Shown here piece by piece: positions 47,761 through 60,740 of a stretch of DNA of 64,000 bases. This DNA comes from Bathymodiolus brooksi (taxonomy: Eukaryota > Mollusca > Bivalvia > Mytilida > Modiolidae). The first letter of the stretch is position 1. Each line of letters opens with the position of its first letter. The position numbers were made by a program, and so were the translations under genes. The notes below the pieces were generated by a model that saw only the letters and a list, made by a program, of their open reading frames with translations, searched no databases and was not told the origin of the DNA. The stretch spans positions 2,170,001 to 2,234,000 of the forward strand of contig OY804578.1 of NCBI GenBank assembly GCA_963680875.1. Direction: 5' to 3'.

Positions 47761-50724
47761 TAGATCTTTAGTTTTCTGTGTAGTGTTTTGTATTGATATA
47801 TAGGTCTTTAGTTTTCTATGTAGTGTTTTGTATTGATATATAAATCTTTAGTTTTCTATGTAGTGTTTTGTATTGATATATAGATCTTTAGTTTTCTATG
47901 TAGTATTTCGTATTGATATATAGATCTTTAGTTTTCTGTGTAGTGTTTTGTATTGATATATAGATCTTTAGTTTTCTATGTAGTGTTTTGTATTGATATA
48001 TAAATCTTTAGTTTTCTATGTAGTGTTTTGTATTGATATATAGATCTTTAGTTTTCTGTGTAGTGTTTTGTATTGATATATAGATCTTTAGTTTTCTGTT
48101 TAGTGTTTTGTATTGATATATAGGTCTTTAGTTTTCTGTGTAGTGTTTTGTATTGATATATAGATCTTTAGTTTTCTGTGTATTGTTTTGTATTGATATA
48201 TAGATCTTTAGTTTTCTGTGTAGTGTTTTGTATTGATATATAGATTTTTAGTTTTCTATGTAGTTTTTTGTATTGATATATAGATCTTTAGTTTTCTATG
48301 TAGTGTTTTGTATTGATATATAGATCTTTAGTTTTCTGTGTAGTGTTTGGTATTGATATATAGATCTTTAGTTCTCAGTGTAGTGTTTTGTATTGATAAA
48401 TAGATCTTTAGTTTTCTGTGTAGTGTTTTGTATTGATATATAGATCTTTTAGTTTTCTGTGTAGTGTTTTGTATTGATATATAGATCTTTAGTTTTCTGT
48501 GTAGTTTTGTGTACTGATATATAGATCTTTAGTTTTCTGTGTAGTGTTTTGTATTGATATATAGATCTTTAGTTTTCTGTGTAGTGTTTTGTATTGATAT
48601 ATAGGTCTTTAGTTTTCTGTGTAGTGTTTTGTATTGATATATAGATCTTTAGTTTTCTGTGTAGTGTTTTGTATTGATATATAGATCTTTAGTTTTCTAT
48701 GTAGTGTTTTGTATTGATATATAGATCTTTAGTTTTCTGTGTAGTGTTTTGTATTGATATATAGATCTTTAGTTTTCTGTGTAGTGTTTTGTATTGATAT
48801 ATAGATCTTTAGTTTTCTGTGTAGTGTTTTGTATTGATTTATAGATCTTTAGTTTTCTGTGTAGTGTTTGGTATTGATATATAGATCTTTAGTTCTCAGT
48901 GTAGTGTTTGTATTGATAAATAGATCTTTAGTTTTCTGTGTAGTGTTTTGTATTGATATATAGATCTTTAGTTTTCTGTGTAGTGTTTTGTATTGATATA
49001 TAGATCTTTAGTTTTCTGTGTAGTGTTTTGTATTGATATATAGATCTTTAGTTTTCTCTGTAGTGTTTTGTGTTGATATATAGATCTTTAGTTTTCTGTG
49101 TAGTGTTTTGTATTGATATATAGATCTTTAGTTTTCTATGTAGTGTTTTGTATTGATATATAGATCTTTAGTTTTCTGTGTAGTGTTTTGTATTGATATA
49201 TAGATCTTTAGTTTTCTATGTAGTGTTTTGTATTGATATATAGATCTTTAGTTTTCTGTGTAGTGTTTTGTATTGATTTATAGATCTTTAGTTTTCTGTG
49301 TAGTGTTTGGTATTGATATATAGATCTTTAGTTCTCAGTGTAGTGTTTGTATTGATAAATAGATCTTTAGTTTTCTGTGTAGTGTTTTGTATTGATATAT
49401 AGATCTTTAGTTTTCTGTGTAGTGTTTTGTATTGATATATAGATCTTTAGTTTTCTGTGTAGTGTTTTGTATTGATATATAGATCTTTAGTTTTCTCTGT
49501 AGTGTTATGTGTTGATATATAGATCTTTAGTTTTCTGTGTAGTGTTTTGTATTGATATATAGATCTTTAGTTTTCTGTGTAGTGTTTTGTATTGATATAT
49601 AGATCTTTAGTTTTCTGTGTAGTGTTTTGTATTGATATATAGATCTTTAGTTTTCTGTGTAGTGTTTTGTATTGATATATAGATCTTTAGTTTTCTGTGT
49701 AGTGTTTTGTATTGATATATAGATCTTTTGTTTTCTGTGTAGTGTTTTGTATTGATATATAGAACTTTAGTTTTATGTGTAGTGTTTTGTATTGATATAT
49801 AGATCTTTAGTTTTCTGTGTAGTGTTTTGTATTGATATATAGATCTTTAGTTTTCTATGTAGTGTTTTGTATTGATATATAAATCTTTAGTTTTCTATGT
49901 AGTGTTTTGTATTGATATATAGATCTTTAGTTTTCTATGTAGTATTTCGTATTGATATATAGATCTTTAGTTTTCTGTGTAGTGTTTTGTATTGATATAT
50001 AGATCTTTAGTTTTCTATGTAGTGTTTTGTATTGATATATAAATCTTTAGTTTTCTATGTAGTGTTTTGTATTGATATATAGATCTTTAGTTTTCTGTCT
50101 AGTGTTTTGCATTGATATATAGATCTTTAGTTTTCTGTTTAGTGTTTTGTATTGATATATAGGTCTTTAGTTTTCTGTGTAGTGTTTTGTATTGATATAT
50201 AGATCTTTAGTTTTCTGTGTATTGTTTTGTATTGATATATAGATCTTTAGTTTTCTGTGTAGTGTTTTGTATTGATATATAGATTTTTAGTTTTCTATGT
50301 AGTTTTTTGTATTGATATATAGATCTTTAGTTTTCTATGTAGTGTTTTGTATTGATATATAGATCTTTAGTTCTCAGTGTAGTGTTTTGTATTGATAAAT
50401 AGATCTTTAGTTTTCTGTGTAGTGTTTTGTATTGATATATAGATCTTTTGTTTTCTGTGTAGTGTTTTGTATTGATATATATATAGATCTTTAGTTTTCT
50501 GTGTAATGTTTTGTATTGATATATAGATCTTTAGTTTTCTATGTAGTGTTTTGTATTGATATATAAATCTTTAGTTTTCTATGTAGTGTTTTGTATTGAT
50601 ATATAGATCTTTAGTTTTCTATGTAGTATTTTGTATTGATATATAGATCTTTAGTTTTCTGTGTAGTGTTTTGTATTGATATATAGATCTTTAGTTTTCT
50701 ATGTAGTGTTTTGTATTGATATAT
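47761..50724. repeat. 2.96-kb block, second copy of 44,000-46,962
   Basis: It carries a one-base insertion (CTTTTAG) in the 41-bp monomer at 48,445-48,485, and TCTAG with GCATTG near 50,098-50,111, which the first copy lacks. The order of all shared landmarks is the same as in the first copy. Confidence 0.85.
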
Positions 50725-51670
50725 AAATCTTTAGTTTTCTATGTAGTGTTTTGTATTGATATATAGATCTTTAGTTTTCTGTGGAGTGTTTTGTATTGAT
50801 ATATAGATCTTTAGTTTTCTGTTTAGTGTTTTGTATTGATATATAGATCTTTAGTTTTCTGTGTAGTGTTTTGTATTGATATATAGATCTTTAGTTTTCT
50901 GTGTAGTGTTTTGTATTGATATATAGATCTTTAGTTCTCTGTGTAGTTTTGTGTACTGATATATAGATCTTTAGTTTTCTGTGTAGTGTTTTGTATTGAT
51001 ATATAGATCTTTAGTTTTCTGTGTAGTGTTTTGTATTGATATATAGGTCTTTAGTTTTCTGTGTAGTGTTTTGTATTGATATATAGATCTTTAGTTTTCT
51101 GTGTAGTGGTTTGTATTGATATATAGATCTTTAGTTTTCTATGTAGTGTTTTGTATTGATATATAGATCTTTAGTTTTCTGTGTAGTGTTTTGTATTGAT
51201 ATATAGATCTTTAGTTTTCTATGTAGTGTTTTGTATTGATATATAGATCTTTAGTTTTCTGTGTAGTGTTTTGTATTGATTTATAGATCTTTAGTTTTCT
51301 GTGTAGTGTTTGGTATTGGTATATAGATCTTTAGTTCTCAGTGTAGTGTTTGTATTGATAAATAGATCTTTAGTTTTCTGTGTAGTGTTTTGTATTGATA
51401 TATAGATCTTTAGTTCTCAGTGTAGTGTTTGTATTGATAAATAGATCTTTAGTTTTCTGTGTAGTGTTTTGTATTGATATATAGATCTTTAGTTTTCTGT
51501 GTAGTGTTTTGTATTGATATATAGATCTTTAGTTTTCTCTGTAGTGTTTTGTGTTGATATATAGATCTTTAGTTTTCTGTGTAGTGTTTTGTATTGATAT
51601 ATAGATCTTTAGTTTTCTGTGTAGTGTTTTGTATTGATATATAGATCTTTAGTTTTCAGTGTAATGTTTT
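50725..51670. repeat. Monomer run with two close CTCAG deletion monomers
   Basis: It contains GTAGTTTTGTGTACT, GTGGTTTG, GATTTATA, GTTTGGTATTGGTATATAG, then 39-bp CTCAG monomers only 79 bp apart (deletions near 51,349 and 51,429), CTCTG with GTGTTG, and CAGTGTAATG. The close pair suggests a local duplication of two monomers; a similar close pair is at 43.09 kb. A private CTCTG change in the GTTTTG monomer lies near 50,936. Confidence 0.75.
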
Positions 51671-53071
51671 GTATTGATATATAGATCTTTAGTTTTCTGT
51701 GTAGTGTTTTGCATTGATATATAGATCTTTAGTTTTCTGTGTAGTGTTTTGTATTGATATATAGATCCTTAGTTTTCTGTGTAGTGTTTTGCATTGATAT
51801 ATAGAACTTTAGTTTTATGTGTAGTGTTTTGTATTGATATATAGATCTTTAGTTTTCTGTGTAGTGTTTTGTATTGATATATAGATCTTTAGTTTTCTAT
51901 GTAGTGTTTTGTATTGATATATAAATCTTTAGTTTTCTATGTAGTGTTTTGTATTGATATATAGATCTTTAGTTTTCTATGTAGTATTTTGTATTGATAT
52001 ATAGATCTTTAGTTTTCTGTGTAGTGTTTTGTATTGATATATAGATCTTTAGTTTTCTATGTAGTGTTTTGTATTGATATATAAATCTTTAGTTTTCTAT
52101 GTAGTGTTTTGTATTGATATATAGATCTTTAGTTTTCTGTGTAGTGTTTTGTATTGATATATAGATCTTTAGTTTTCTGTTTAGTGTTTTGTATTGATAT
52201 ATAGGTCTTTAGTTTTCTGTGTAGTGTTTTGTATTGATATATAGATCTTTAGTTTTCTGTGTAGTGTTTTGTATTGATATATAGATCTTTAGTTTTCTGT
52301 GTAGTGGTTTGTACTGATATATAGATCTTTAGTTTTCTGTGTAGTGTTTTGTATTGATATATAGATCTTTAGTTTTCTGTGTAGTGTTTTGCATTGATAT
52401 ATAGATCTTTAGTTTTCTGTGTAGTGTTTTGTATTGATATATAGATCTTTAGTTTTCTGTGTAGTGTTTTGTATTGATATATAGAACTTTAGTTTTATGT
52501 GTAGTGTTTTGTATTGATATATAGATCTTTAGTTTTCTGTGTAGTGTTTTGTATTGATATATAGATCTTTAGTTTTCTATGTAGTGTTTTGTATTGATAT
52601 ATAAATCTTTAGTTTTCTATGTAGTGTTTTGTATTGATATATAGATCTTTAGTTTTCTATGTAGTATTTTGTATTGATATATAGATCTTTAGTTTTCTGT
52701 GTAGTGTTTTGTATTGATATATAGATCTTTAGTTTTCTATGTAGTGTTTTGTATTGATATATAAATCTTTAGTTTTCTATGTAGTGTTTTGTATTGATAT
52801 ATAGATCTTTAGTTTTCTGTGTAGTGTTTTGTATTGATATATAGATCTTTAGTTTTCTGTTTAGTGTTTTGTATTGATATATAGGTCTTTAGTTTTCTGT
52901 GTAGTGTTTTGTATTGATATATAGATCTTTAGTTTTCTGTGTATTGTTTTGTATTGATATATAGATCTTTAGTTTTCTGTGTAGTGGTTTGTACTGATAT
53001 ATAGATCTTTAGTTTTCTGTGTAGTGTTTTGTATTGATATATAGATCTTTAGTTTTCTGTGTAGTGTTTTG
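51671..53071. repeat. Tandem pair of 680-bp (17-monomer) units
   Basis: 51,671-52,391 matches 52,351-53,071 at offset 680, so the two units abut. Both contain GCATTG (51,711 and 52,391), GAACTT/TTTTATG (51,804 and 52,484), GTATTTTG, GTTTAG, AGGTC and GTGGTTTGTACTG. They differ by GATCCTTAG and a second GCATTG in the first copy and by GTATTG in the second. Confidence 0.86.
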
Positions 53072-53779
53072 TATTGGTATATAGGTCTTTAGTTTTCTGT
53101 GTAGTGTGTTGTATTGATATATAGATCTTTAGTTTTCTGTGTAGTGTTTTGTACTGATAAATAGATCTTTAGTTTTCTGTGTAGTGTTTGTATTGATATA
53201 TAGATCTTTAGTTTTCTATGTAGTGTTTTGTATTGATATATAGATCTTTAGTTTTCTGTGTAGTGTTTTGTATTGATATATAGATCTTTAGTTTTCTGTG
53301 TAGTGTTTTGTATTGATATATAGATCTTTAGTTTTCTGTGTAGTGTTTTGTATTGATTTATAGATCTTTAGTTTTCTGTGTAGTGTTTGGTATTGATATA
53401 TAGATCTTTAGTTCTCAGTGTAGTGTTTTGTATTGATATATAGATCTTTAGTTTTCTCTGTAGTGTTTTGTGTTGATATATAGATCTTTAGTTTTCTGTG
53501 TAGTGTTTTGCATTGATATATAGATCTTTAGTTTTCTGTGTAGTGTTTTGTATTGATATATAGATCTTTAGTTTTCAGTGTAATGTTTTGTATTGATATA
53601 TAGATCTTTAGTTTTCTGTGTAGTGTTTTGCATTGATATATAGATCTTTAGTTTTCTGTGTAGTGTTTTGTATTGATATATAGATCTTTAGTTTTCTGTG
53701 TAGTGTTTTGTATTGATATATAGAACTTTAGTTTTATGTGTAGTGTTTTGTATTGATATATAGATCTTTAGTTTTCTGT
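53072..53779. repeat. Monomer run with a proximal-type module
   Basis: GGTATATAGGTC, GTGTGTTG and TACTGATAAATAG (53,075-53,165), typical of the first 33 kb, reappear here, followed by a 39-bp monomer without CTCAG (53,166-53,204). The GATTTATA, GTTTGG, CTCAG series then follows, but with a full-length T-tract. This suggests exchange between the two array domains or retention of an ancestral module. Confidence 0.72.
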
Positions 53780-56261
53780 GTAGTGTTTTGTATTGATATA
53801 TAGATCTTTAGTTTTCTATGTAGTGTTTTGTATTGATATATAAATCTTTAGTTTTCTATGTAGTGTTTTGTATTGATATATAGATCTTTAGTTTTCTATG
53901 TAGTATTTTGTATTGATATATAGATCTTTAGTTTTCTGTGTAGTGTTTTGTATTGATATATAGATCTTTAGTTTTCTATGTAGTGTTTTGTATTGATATA
54001 TAAATCTTTAGTTTTCTATGTAGTGTTTTGTATTGATATATAGATCTTTAGTTTTCTGTGTAGTGTTTTGTATTGATATATAGATCTTTAGTTTTCTGTT
54101 TAGTGTTTTGTATTGATATATAGGTCTTTAGTTTTCTGTGTAGTGTTTTGTATTGATATATAGATCTTTAGTTTTCTGTGTATTGTTTTGTATTGATATA
54201 TAGATCTTTAGTTTTCTGTGTAGTGGTTTGTACTGATATATAGATCTTTAGTTTTCTGTGTAGTGTTTTGTATTGATATATAGATCTTTAGTTTTCTGTG
54301 TAGTGTTTTGCATTGATATATAGATCTTTAGTTTTCTGTGTAGTGTTTTGTATTGATATATAGATCTTTAGTTTTCTGTGTAGTGTTTTGTATTGATATA
54401 TAGAACTTTAGTTTTATGGGTAGTGTTTTGTATTGATATATAGATCTTTAGTTTTCTGTGTAGTGTTTTGTATTGATATATAGATCTTTAGTTTTCTATG
54501 TAGTGTTTTGTTTTGATATATAAATCTTTAGTTTTCTATGTAGTGTTTTGTATTGATATATAGATCTTTAGTTTTCTATGTAGTATTTTGTATTGATATA
54601 TAGATCTTTAGTTTTCTGTGTAGTGTTTTGTATTGATATATAGATCTTTAGTTTTCTATGTAGTGTTTTGTATTGATATATAAATCTTTAGTTTTCTATG
54701 TAGTGTTTTGTATTGATATATAGATCTTTAGTTTTCTGTGTAGTGTTTTGTATTGATATATAGATCTTTAGTTTTCTGTGTAGTGTTTGGTAATGATATA
54801 TAGATCTTTAGTTCTCAGTGTAGTGTTTTGTATTGATAAATAGATCTTTAGTTTTCTGTGTAGTGTTTTGTATTGATATATAGATCTTTTGTTTTCTGTG
54901 TAGTGTTTTGTATTGATATATATATAGATCTTTAGTTTTCTGTGTAATGTTTTGTATTGATATATAGATCTTTAGTTTTCTATGTAGTGTTTTGTATTGA
55001 TATATAAATCTTTAGTTTTCTATGTAGTGTTTTGTATTGATATATAGATCTTTAGTTTTCTGTTTAGTGTTTTGTATTGATATATAGATCTTTAGTTTTC
55101 TGTGTAGTGTTTTGTATTGATATATAGATCTTTAGTTTTCTGTGTAGTGTTTTGTATTGATATATAGATCTTTAGTTTTCTGTGTAGTTTTGTGTACTGA
55201 TATATAGATCTTTAGTTTTCTGTGTAGTGTTTTGTATTGATATATAGATCTTTAGTTTTCTGTGTAGTGTTTTGTATTGATATATAGGTCTTTAGTTTTC
55301 TGTGTAGTGTTTTGTATTGATATATAGATCTTTAGTTTTCTGTGTAGTGGTTTGTATTGATATATAGATCTTTAGTTTTCTATGTAGTGTTTTGTATTGA
55401 TATATAGATCTTTAGTTTTCTGTGTAGTGTTTTGTATTGATATATAGATCTTTAGTTTTCTATGTAGTGTTTTGTATTGATATATAGATCTTTGTTTTCT
55501 GTGTAGTGTTTTGTATTGATTTATAGATCTTTAGTTTTCTGTGTAGTGTTTGGTATTGATATATAGATCTTTAGTTCTCAGTGTAGTGTTTGTATTGATA
55601 AATAGATCTTTAGTTTTCTGTGTAGTGTTTTGTATTGATATATAGATCTTTAGTTTTCTGTGTAGTGTTTTGTATTGATATATAGATCTTTAGTTTTCTG
55701 TGTAGTGTTTTGTATTGATATATAGATCTTTAGTTTTCTCTGTAGTGTTTTGTGTTGATATATAGATCTTTAGTTTTCTGTGTAGTGTTTTGTATTGATA
55801 TATAGATCTTTAGTTTTCTGTGTAGTGTTTTGTATTGATATATAGATCTTTAGTTTTCAGTGTAATGTTTTTTATTGATATATAGATCTTTAGTTTTCTG
55901 TGTAGTGTTTTGCATTGATATATAGATCTTTAGTTTTCTGTGTAGTGTTTTGTATTGATATATAGATCTTTAGTTTTCTGTGTAGTGTTTTGTATTGATA
56001 TATAGAACTTTAGTTTTATGTGTAGTGTTTTGTATTGATATATAGATCTTTAGTTTTCTGTGTAGTGTTTTGTATTGATATATAGATCTTTAGTTTTCTA
56101 TGTAGTGTTTTGTATTGATATATAAATCTTTAGTTTTCTATGTAGTGTTTTGTATTGATATATAGATCTTTAGTTTTCTATGTAGTATTTTGTATTGATA
56201 TATAGATCTTTAGTTTTCTGTGTAGTGTTTTGTATTGATATATAGATCTTTAGTTTTCTAT
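53780..56261. repeat. 2,482-bp higher-order repeat, copy 1
   Basis: 62 monomers (one of 44 bp, two of 39 bp) that are followed immediately by a second copy at 56,262. The order begins with CTATG/ATAAATC and GTATTTTG, then GTTTAG/AGGTC, GTGGTTTGTACTG (54,221), GAACTT/TTTTATG (54,403), GTTTGGTAATG (54,781), CTTTTG plus the TA expansion (54,914), GTAGTTTTGTGTACT, a second GTGGTTTG, GATTTATA, CTCAG, CTCTG with GTGTTG, CAGTGTAATG with GTTTTTTATTG and GAACTT again (56,005). Private changes are ATGGGTAG near 54,417, GTTTTGATA near 54,510 and the CTTTG deletion at 55,489. Confidence 0.9.
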
Positions 56262-58742
56262 GTAGTGTTTTGTATTGATATATAGATCTTTAGTTTTCTA
56301 TGTAGTGTTTTGTATTGATATATAAATCTTTAGTTTTCTATGTAGTGTTTTGTATTGATATATAGATCTTTAGTTTTCTATGTAGTATTTTGTATTGATA
56401 TATAGATCTTTAGTTTTCTGTGTAGTGTTTTGTATTGATATATAGATCTTTAGTTTTCTATGTAGTGTTTTGTATTGATATATAAATCTTTAGTTTTCTA
56501 TGTAGTGTTTTGTATTGATATATAGATCTTTAGTTTTCTGTGTAGTGTTTTGTATTGATATATAGATCTTTAGTTTTCTGTTTAGTGTTTTGTATTGATA
56601 TATAGGTCTTTAGTTTTCTGTGTAGTGTTTTGTATTGATATATAGATCTTTAGTTTTCTGTGTATTGTTTTGTATTGATATATAGATCTTTAGTTTTCTG
56701 TGTAGTGGTTTGTACTGATATATAGATCTTTAGTTTTCTGTGTAGTGTTTTGTATTGATATATAGATCTTTAGTTTTCTGTGTAGTGTTTTGCATTGATA
56801 TATAGATCTATCGTTTTCTGTGTAGTGTTTTGTATTGATATATAGATCTTTAGTTTTCTGTGTAGTGTTTTGTATTGATATATAGAACTTTAGTTTTATG
56901 TGTAGTGTTTTGTATTGATATATAGATCTTTAGTTTTCTGTGTAGTGTTTTGTATTGATATATAGATCTTTAGTTTTCTATGTAGTGTTTTGTATTGATA
57001 TATAAATCTTTAGTTTTCTATGTAGTGTTTTGTATTGATATATAGATCTTTAGTTTTCTATGTAGTATTTTGTATTGATATATAGATCTTTAGTTTTCTG
57101 TGTAGTGTTTTGTATTGATATATAGATCTTTAGTTTTCTATGTAGTGTTTTGTATTGATATATAAATCTTTAGTTTTCTATGTAGTGTTTTGTATTGATA
57201 TATAGATTTTTAGTTTTCTGTGTAGTGTTTTGTATTGATATATAGATCTTTAGTTTTCTGTGTAGTGTTTGGTAATGATATATAGATCTTTAGTTCTCAG
57301 TGTAGTGTTTTGTATTGATAAATAGATCTTTAGTTTTCTGTGTAGTGTTTTGTATTGATATATAGATCTTTTGTTTTCTGTGTAGTGTTTTGTATTGATA
57401 TATATATAGATCTTTAGTTTTCTGTGTAATGTTTTGTATTGATATATAGATCTTTAGTTTTCTATGTAGTGTTTTGTATTGATATATAAATCTTTAGTTT
57501 TCTATGTAGTGTTTTGTATTGATATATAGATCTTTAGTTTTCTGTTTTGTGTTTTGTATTGATATATAGATCTTTAGTTTTCTGTGTAGTGTTTTGTATT
57601 GATATATAGATCTTTAGTTTTCTGTGTAGTGTTTTGTATTGATATATAGATCTTTAGTTTTCTGTGTAGTTTTGTGTACTGATATATAGATCTTTAGTTT
57701 TCTGTGTAGTGTTTTGTATTGATATATAGATCTTTAGTTTTCTGTGTAGTGTTTTGTATTGATATATAGGTCTTTAGTTTTCTGTGTAGTGTTTTGTATT
57801 GATATATAGATCTTTAGTTTTCTGTGTAGTGGTTTGTATTGATATATAGATCTTTAGTTTTCTATGTAGTGTTTTGTATTGATATATAGATCTTTAGTTT
57901 TCTGTGTAGTGTTTTGTATTGATATATAGATCTTTAGTTTTCTATGTAGTGTTTTGTATTGATATATAGATCTTTAGTTTTCTGTGTAGTGTTTTGTATT
58001 GATTTATAGATCTTTAGTTTTCTGTGTAGTGTTTGGTATTGATATATAGATCTTTAGTTCTCAGTGTAGTGTTTGTATTGATAAATAGATCTTTAGTTTT
58101 CTGTGTAGTGTTTTGTATTGATATATAGATCTTTAGTTTTCTGTGTAGTGTTTTGTATTGATATATAGATCTTTAGTTTTCTGTGTAGTGTTTTGTATTG
58201 ATATATAGATCTTTAGTTTTCTCTGTAGTGTTTTGTGTTGATATATAGATCTTTAGTTTTCTGTGTAGTGTTTTGTATTGATATATAGATCTTTAGTTTT
58301 CTGTGTAGTGTTTTGTATTGATATATAGATCTTTAGTTTTCAGTGTAATGTTTTTTATTGATATATAGATCTTTAGTTTTCTGTGTAGTGTTTTGCATTG
58401 ATATATAGATCTTTAGTTTTCTGTGTAGTGTTTTGTATTGATATATAGATCTTTAGTTTTCTGTGTAGTGTTTTGTATTGATATATAGAACTTTAGTTTT
58501 ATGTGTAGTGTTTTGTATTGATATATAGATCTTTAGTTTTCTGTGTAGTGTTTTGTATTGATATATAGATCTTTAGTTTTCTATGTAGTGTTTTGTATTG
58601 ATATATAAATCTTTAGTTTTCTATGTAGTGTTTTGTATTGATATATAGATCTTTAGTTTTCTGTGTAGTATTTTGTATTGATATATAGATCTTTAGTTTT
58701 CTGTGTAGTGTTTTGTATTGATATATAGATCTTTAGTTTTCT
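56262..58742. repeat. 2,482-bp higher-order repeat, copy 2
   Basis: It matches the previous unit end to end at offset 2,482, or 2,483 after the one-base deletion private to copy 1. Landmarks are GTGGTTTG (56,703), GAACTT (56,885), the TA expansion (57,396), CTCAG (58,058) and GAACTT (58,488). Private changes include TCTATCGTTTTC near 56,808, which creates a CpG, GATTTTTAG near 57,206, GTTTTGTG near 57,545 and CTGTGTAGTATTTTG near 58,660. Confidence 0.9.
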
Positions 58743-60740
58743 GTGTAGTGTTTTGTATTGATATATAGATCTTTAGTTTTCTGTGTAGTGTTTGGTAATG
58801 ATATATAGATCTTTAGTTCTCAGTGTAGTGTTTTGTATTGATAAATAGATCTTTAGTTTTCTGTGTAGTGTTTTGTATTGATATATAGATCTTTTGTTTT
58901 CTGTGTAGTGTTTTGTATTGATATATATATAGATCTTTAGTTTTCTGTGTAATGTTTTGTATTGATATATAGATCTTTAGTTTTCTATGTAGTGTTTTGT
59001 ATTGATATATAAATCTTTAGTTTTCTATGTAGTGTTTTGTATTGATATATAGATCTTTAGTTTTCTGTTTAGTGTTTTGTATTGATATATAGATCTTTAG
59101 TTTTCTGTGTAGTGTTTTGTATTGATATATAGATCTTTAGTTTTCTGTGTAGTGTTTTGTATTGATATATAGATCTTTAGTTTTCTGTGTAGTTTTGTGT
59201 ACTGATATATAGATCTTTAGTTTTCTGTGTAGTGTTTTGTATTGATATATAGATCTTTAGTTTTCTGTGTAGTGTTTTGTATTGATATATAGGTCTTTAG
59301 TTTTCTGTGTAGTGTTTTGTATTGATATATAGATCTTTAGTTTTCTGTGTAGTGGTTTGTATTGATATATAGATCTTTAGTTTTCTATGTAGTGTTTTGT
59401 ATTGATATATAGATCTTTAGTTTTCTGTGTAGTGTTTTGTATTGATATATAGATCTTTAGTTTTCTATGTAGTGTTTTGTATTGATATATAGATCTTTAG
59501 TTTTCTGTGTAGTGTTTTGTATTGATTTATAGATCTTTAGTTTTCTGTGTAGTGTTTGGTATTGATATATAGATCTTTAGTTCTCAGTGTAGTGTTTGTA
59601 TTGATAAATAGATCTTTAGTTTTCTGTGTAGTGTTTTGTATTGATATATAGATCTTTTGTTTTCTGTGTAGTGTTTTGTATTGATATATAGATCTTTAGT
59701 TTTCTGTGTAGTGTTTTGTATTGATATATAGATCTTTAGTTTTCTCTGTAGTGTTTTGTGTTGATATATAGATCTTTAGTTTTCTGTGTAGTGTTTTGTA
59801 TTGATATATAGATCTTTAGTTTTCTGTGTAGTGTTTTGTATTGATATATAGATCTTTAGTTTTCAGTGTAATGTTTTTTATTGATATATAGATCTTTAGT
59901 TTTCTGTGTAGTGTTTTGCATTGATATATAGATCTTTAGTTTTCTGTGTAGTGTTTTGTATTGATATATAGATCTTTAGTTTTCTGTGTAGTGTTTTGTA
60001 TTGATATATAGAACTTTAGTTTTATGTGTAGTGTTTTGTATTGATATATAGATCTTTAGTTTTCTGTGTAGTGTTTTGTATTGATATATAGATCTTTAGT
60101 TTTCTATGTAGTGTTTTGTATTGATATATAAATCTTTAGTTTTCTATGTAGTGTTTTGTATTGATATATAGATCTTTAGTTTTCTATGTAGTATTTTGTA
60201 TTGATATATAGATCTTTAATTTTCTGTGTAGTGTTTTGTATTGATATATAGATCTTTAGTTTTCTATGTAGTGTTTTGTATTGATATATAGATCTTTAGT
60301 TTTCTATGTAGTGTTTTGTATTGATATATAAATCTTTAGTTTTCTATGTAGTGTTTTGTATTGATATATAGATCTTTAGTTTTCTATGTAGTATTTTGTA
60401 TTGATATATAGATCTTTAGTTTTCTGTGTAGTGTTTTGTATTGATATATAGATCTTTAGTTTTCTATGTAGTGTTTTGTATTGATATATAAATCTTTAGT
60501 TTTCTATGTAGTGTTTTGTATTGATATATAGATCTTTAGTTTTCTGTGTAGTGTTTTGTATTGATATATAGATCTTTAGTTTTCTGTTTAGTGTTTTGTA
60601 TTGATATATAGGTCTTTAGTTTTCTGTGTAGTGTTTTGTATTGATATATAGATCTTTAGTTTTCTGTGTATTGTTTTGTATTGATATATAGATCTTTAGT
60701 TTTCTGTGTAGTGGTTTGTACTGATATATAGATCTTTAGT
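58743..60740. repeat. Truncated third copy of the 2.48-kb repeat
   Basis: 58,743 to about 60,200 matches 57,220-58,677 at offset 1,523, which is 38 monomers. The first 24 monomers (960 bp) of the 62-monomer unit are therefore missing. From about 60,240 to 60,740 it matches 56,240-56,740 at offset 4,006, which is 2,483 plus 1,523. A private CTTTAATTTTCTGTG monomer lies at 60,212. Confidence 0.83.

Noticed and set aside
44141..49952. TTTCG monomers as a partial protein-binding box
   Set aside because: The change is one T to C substitution in a GTATTTTG monomer copied by duplication. No second half-site accompanies it.
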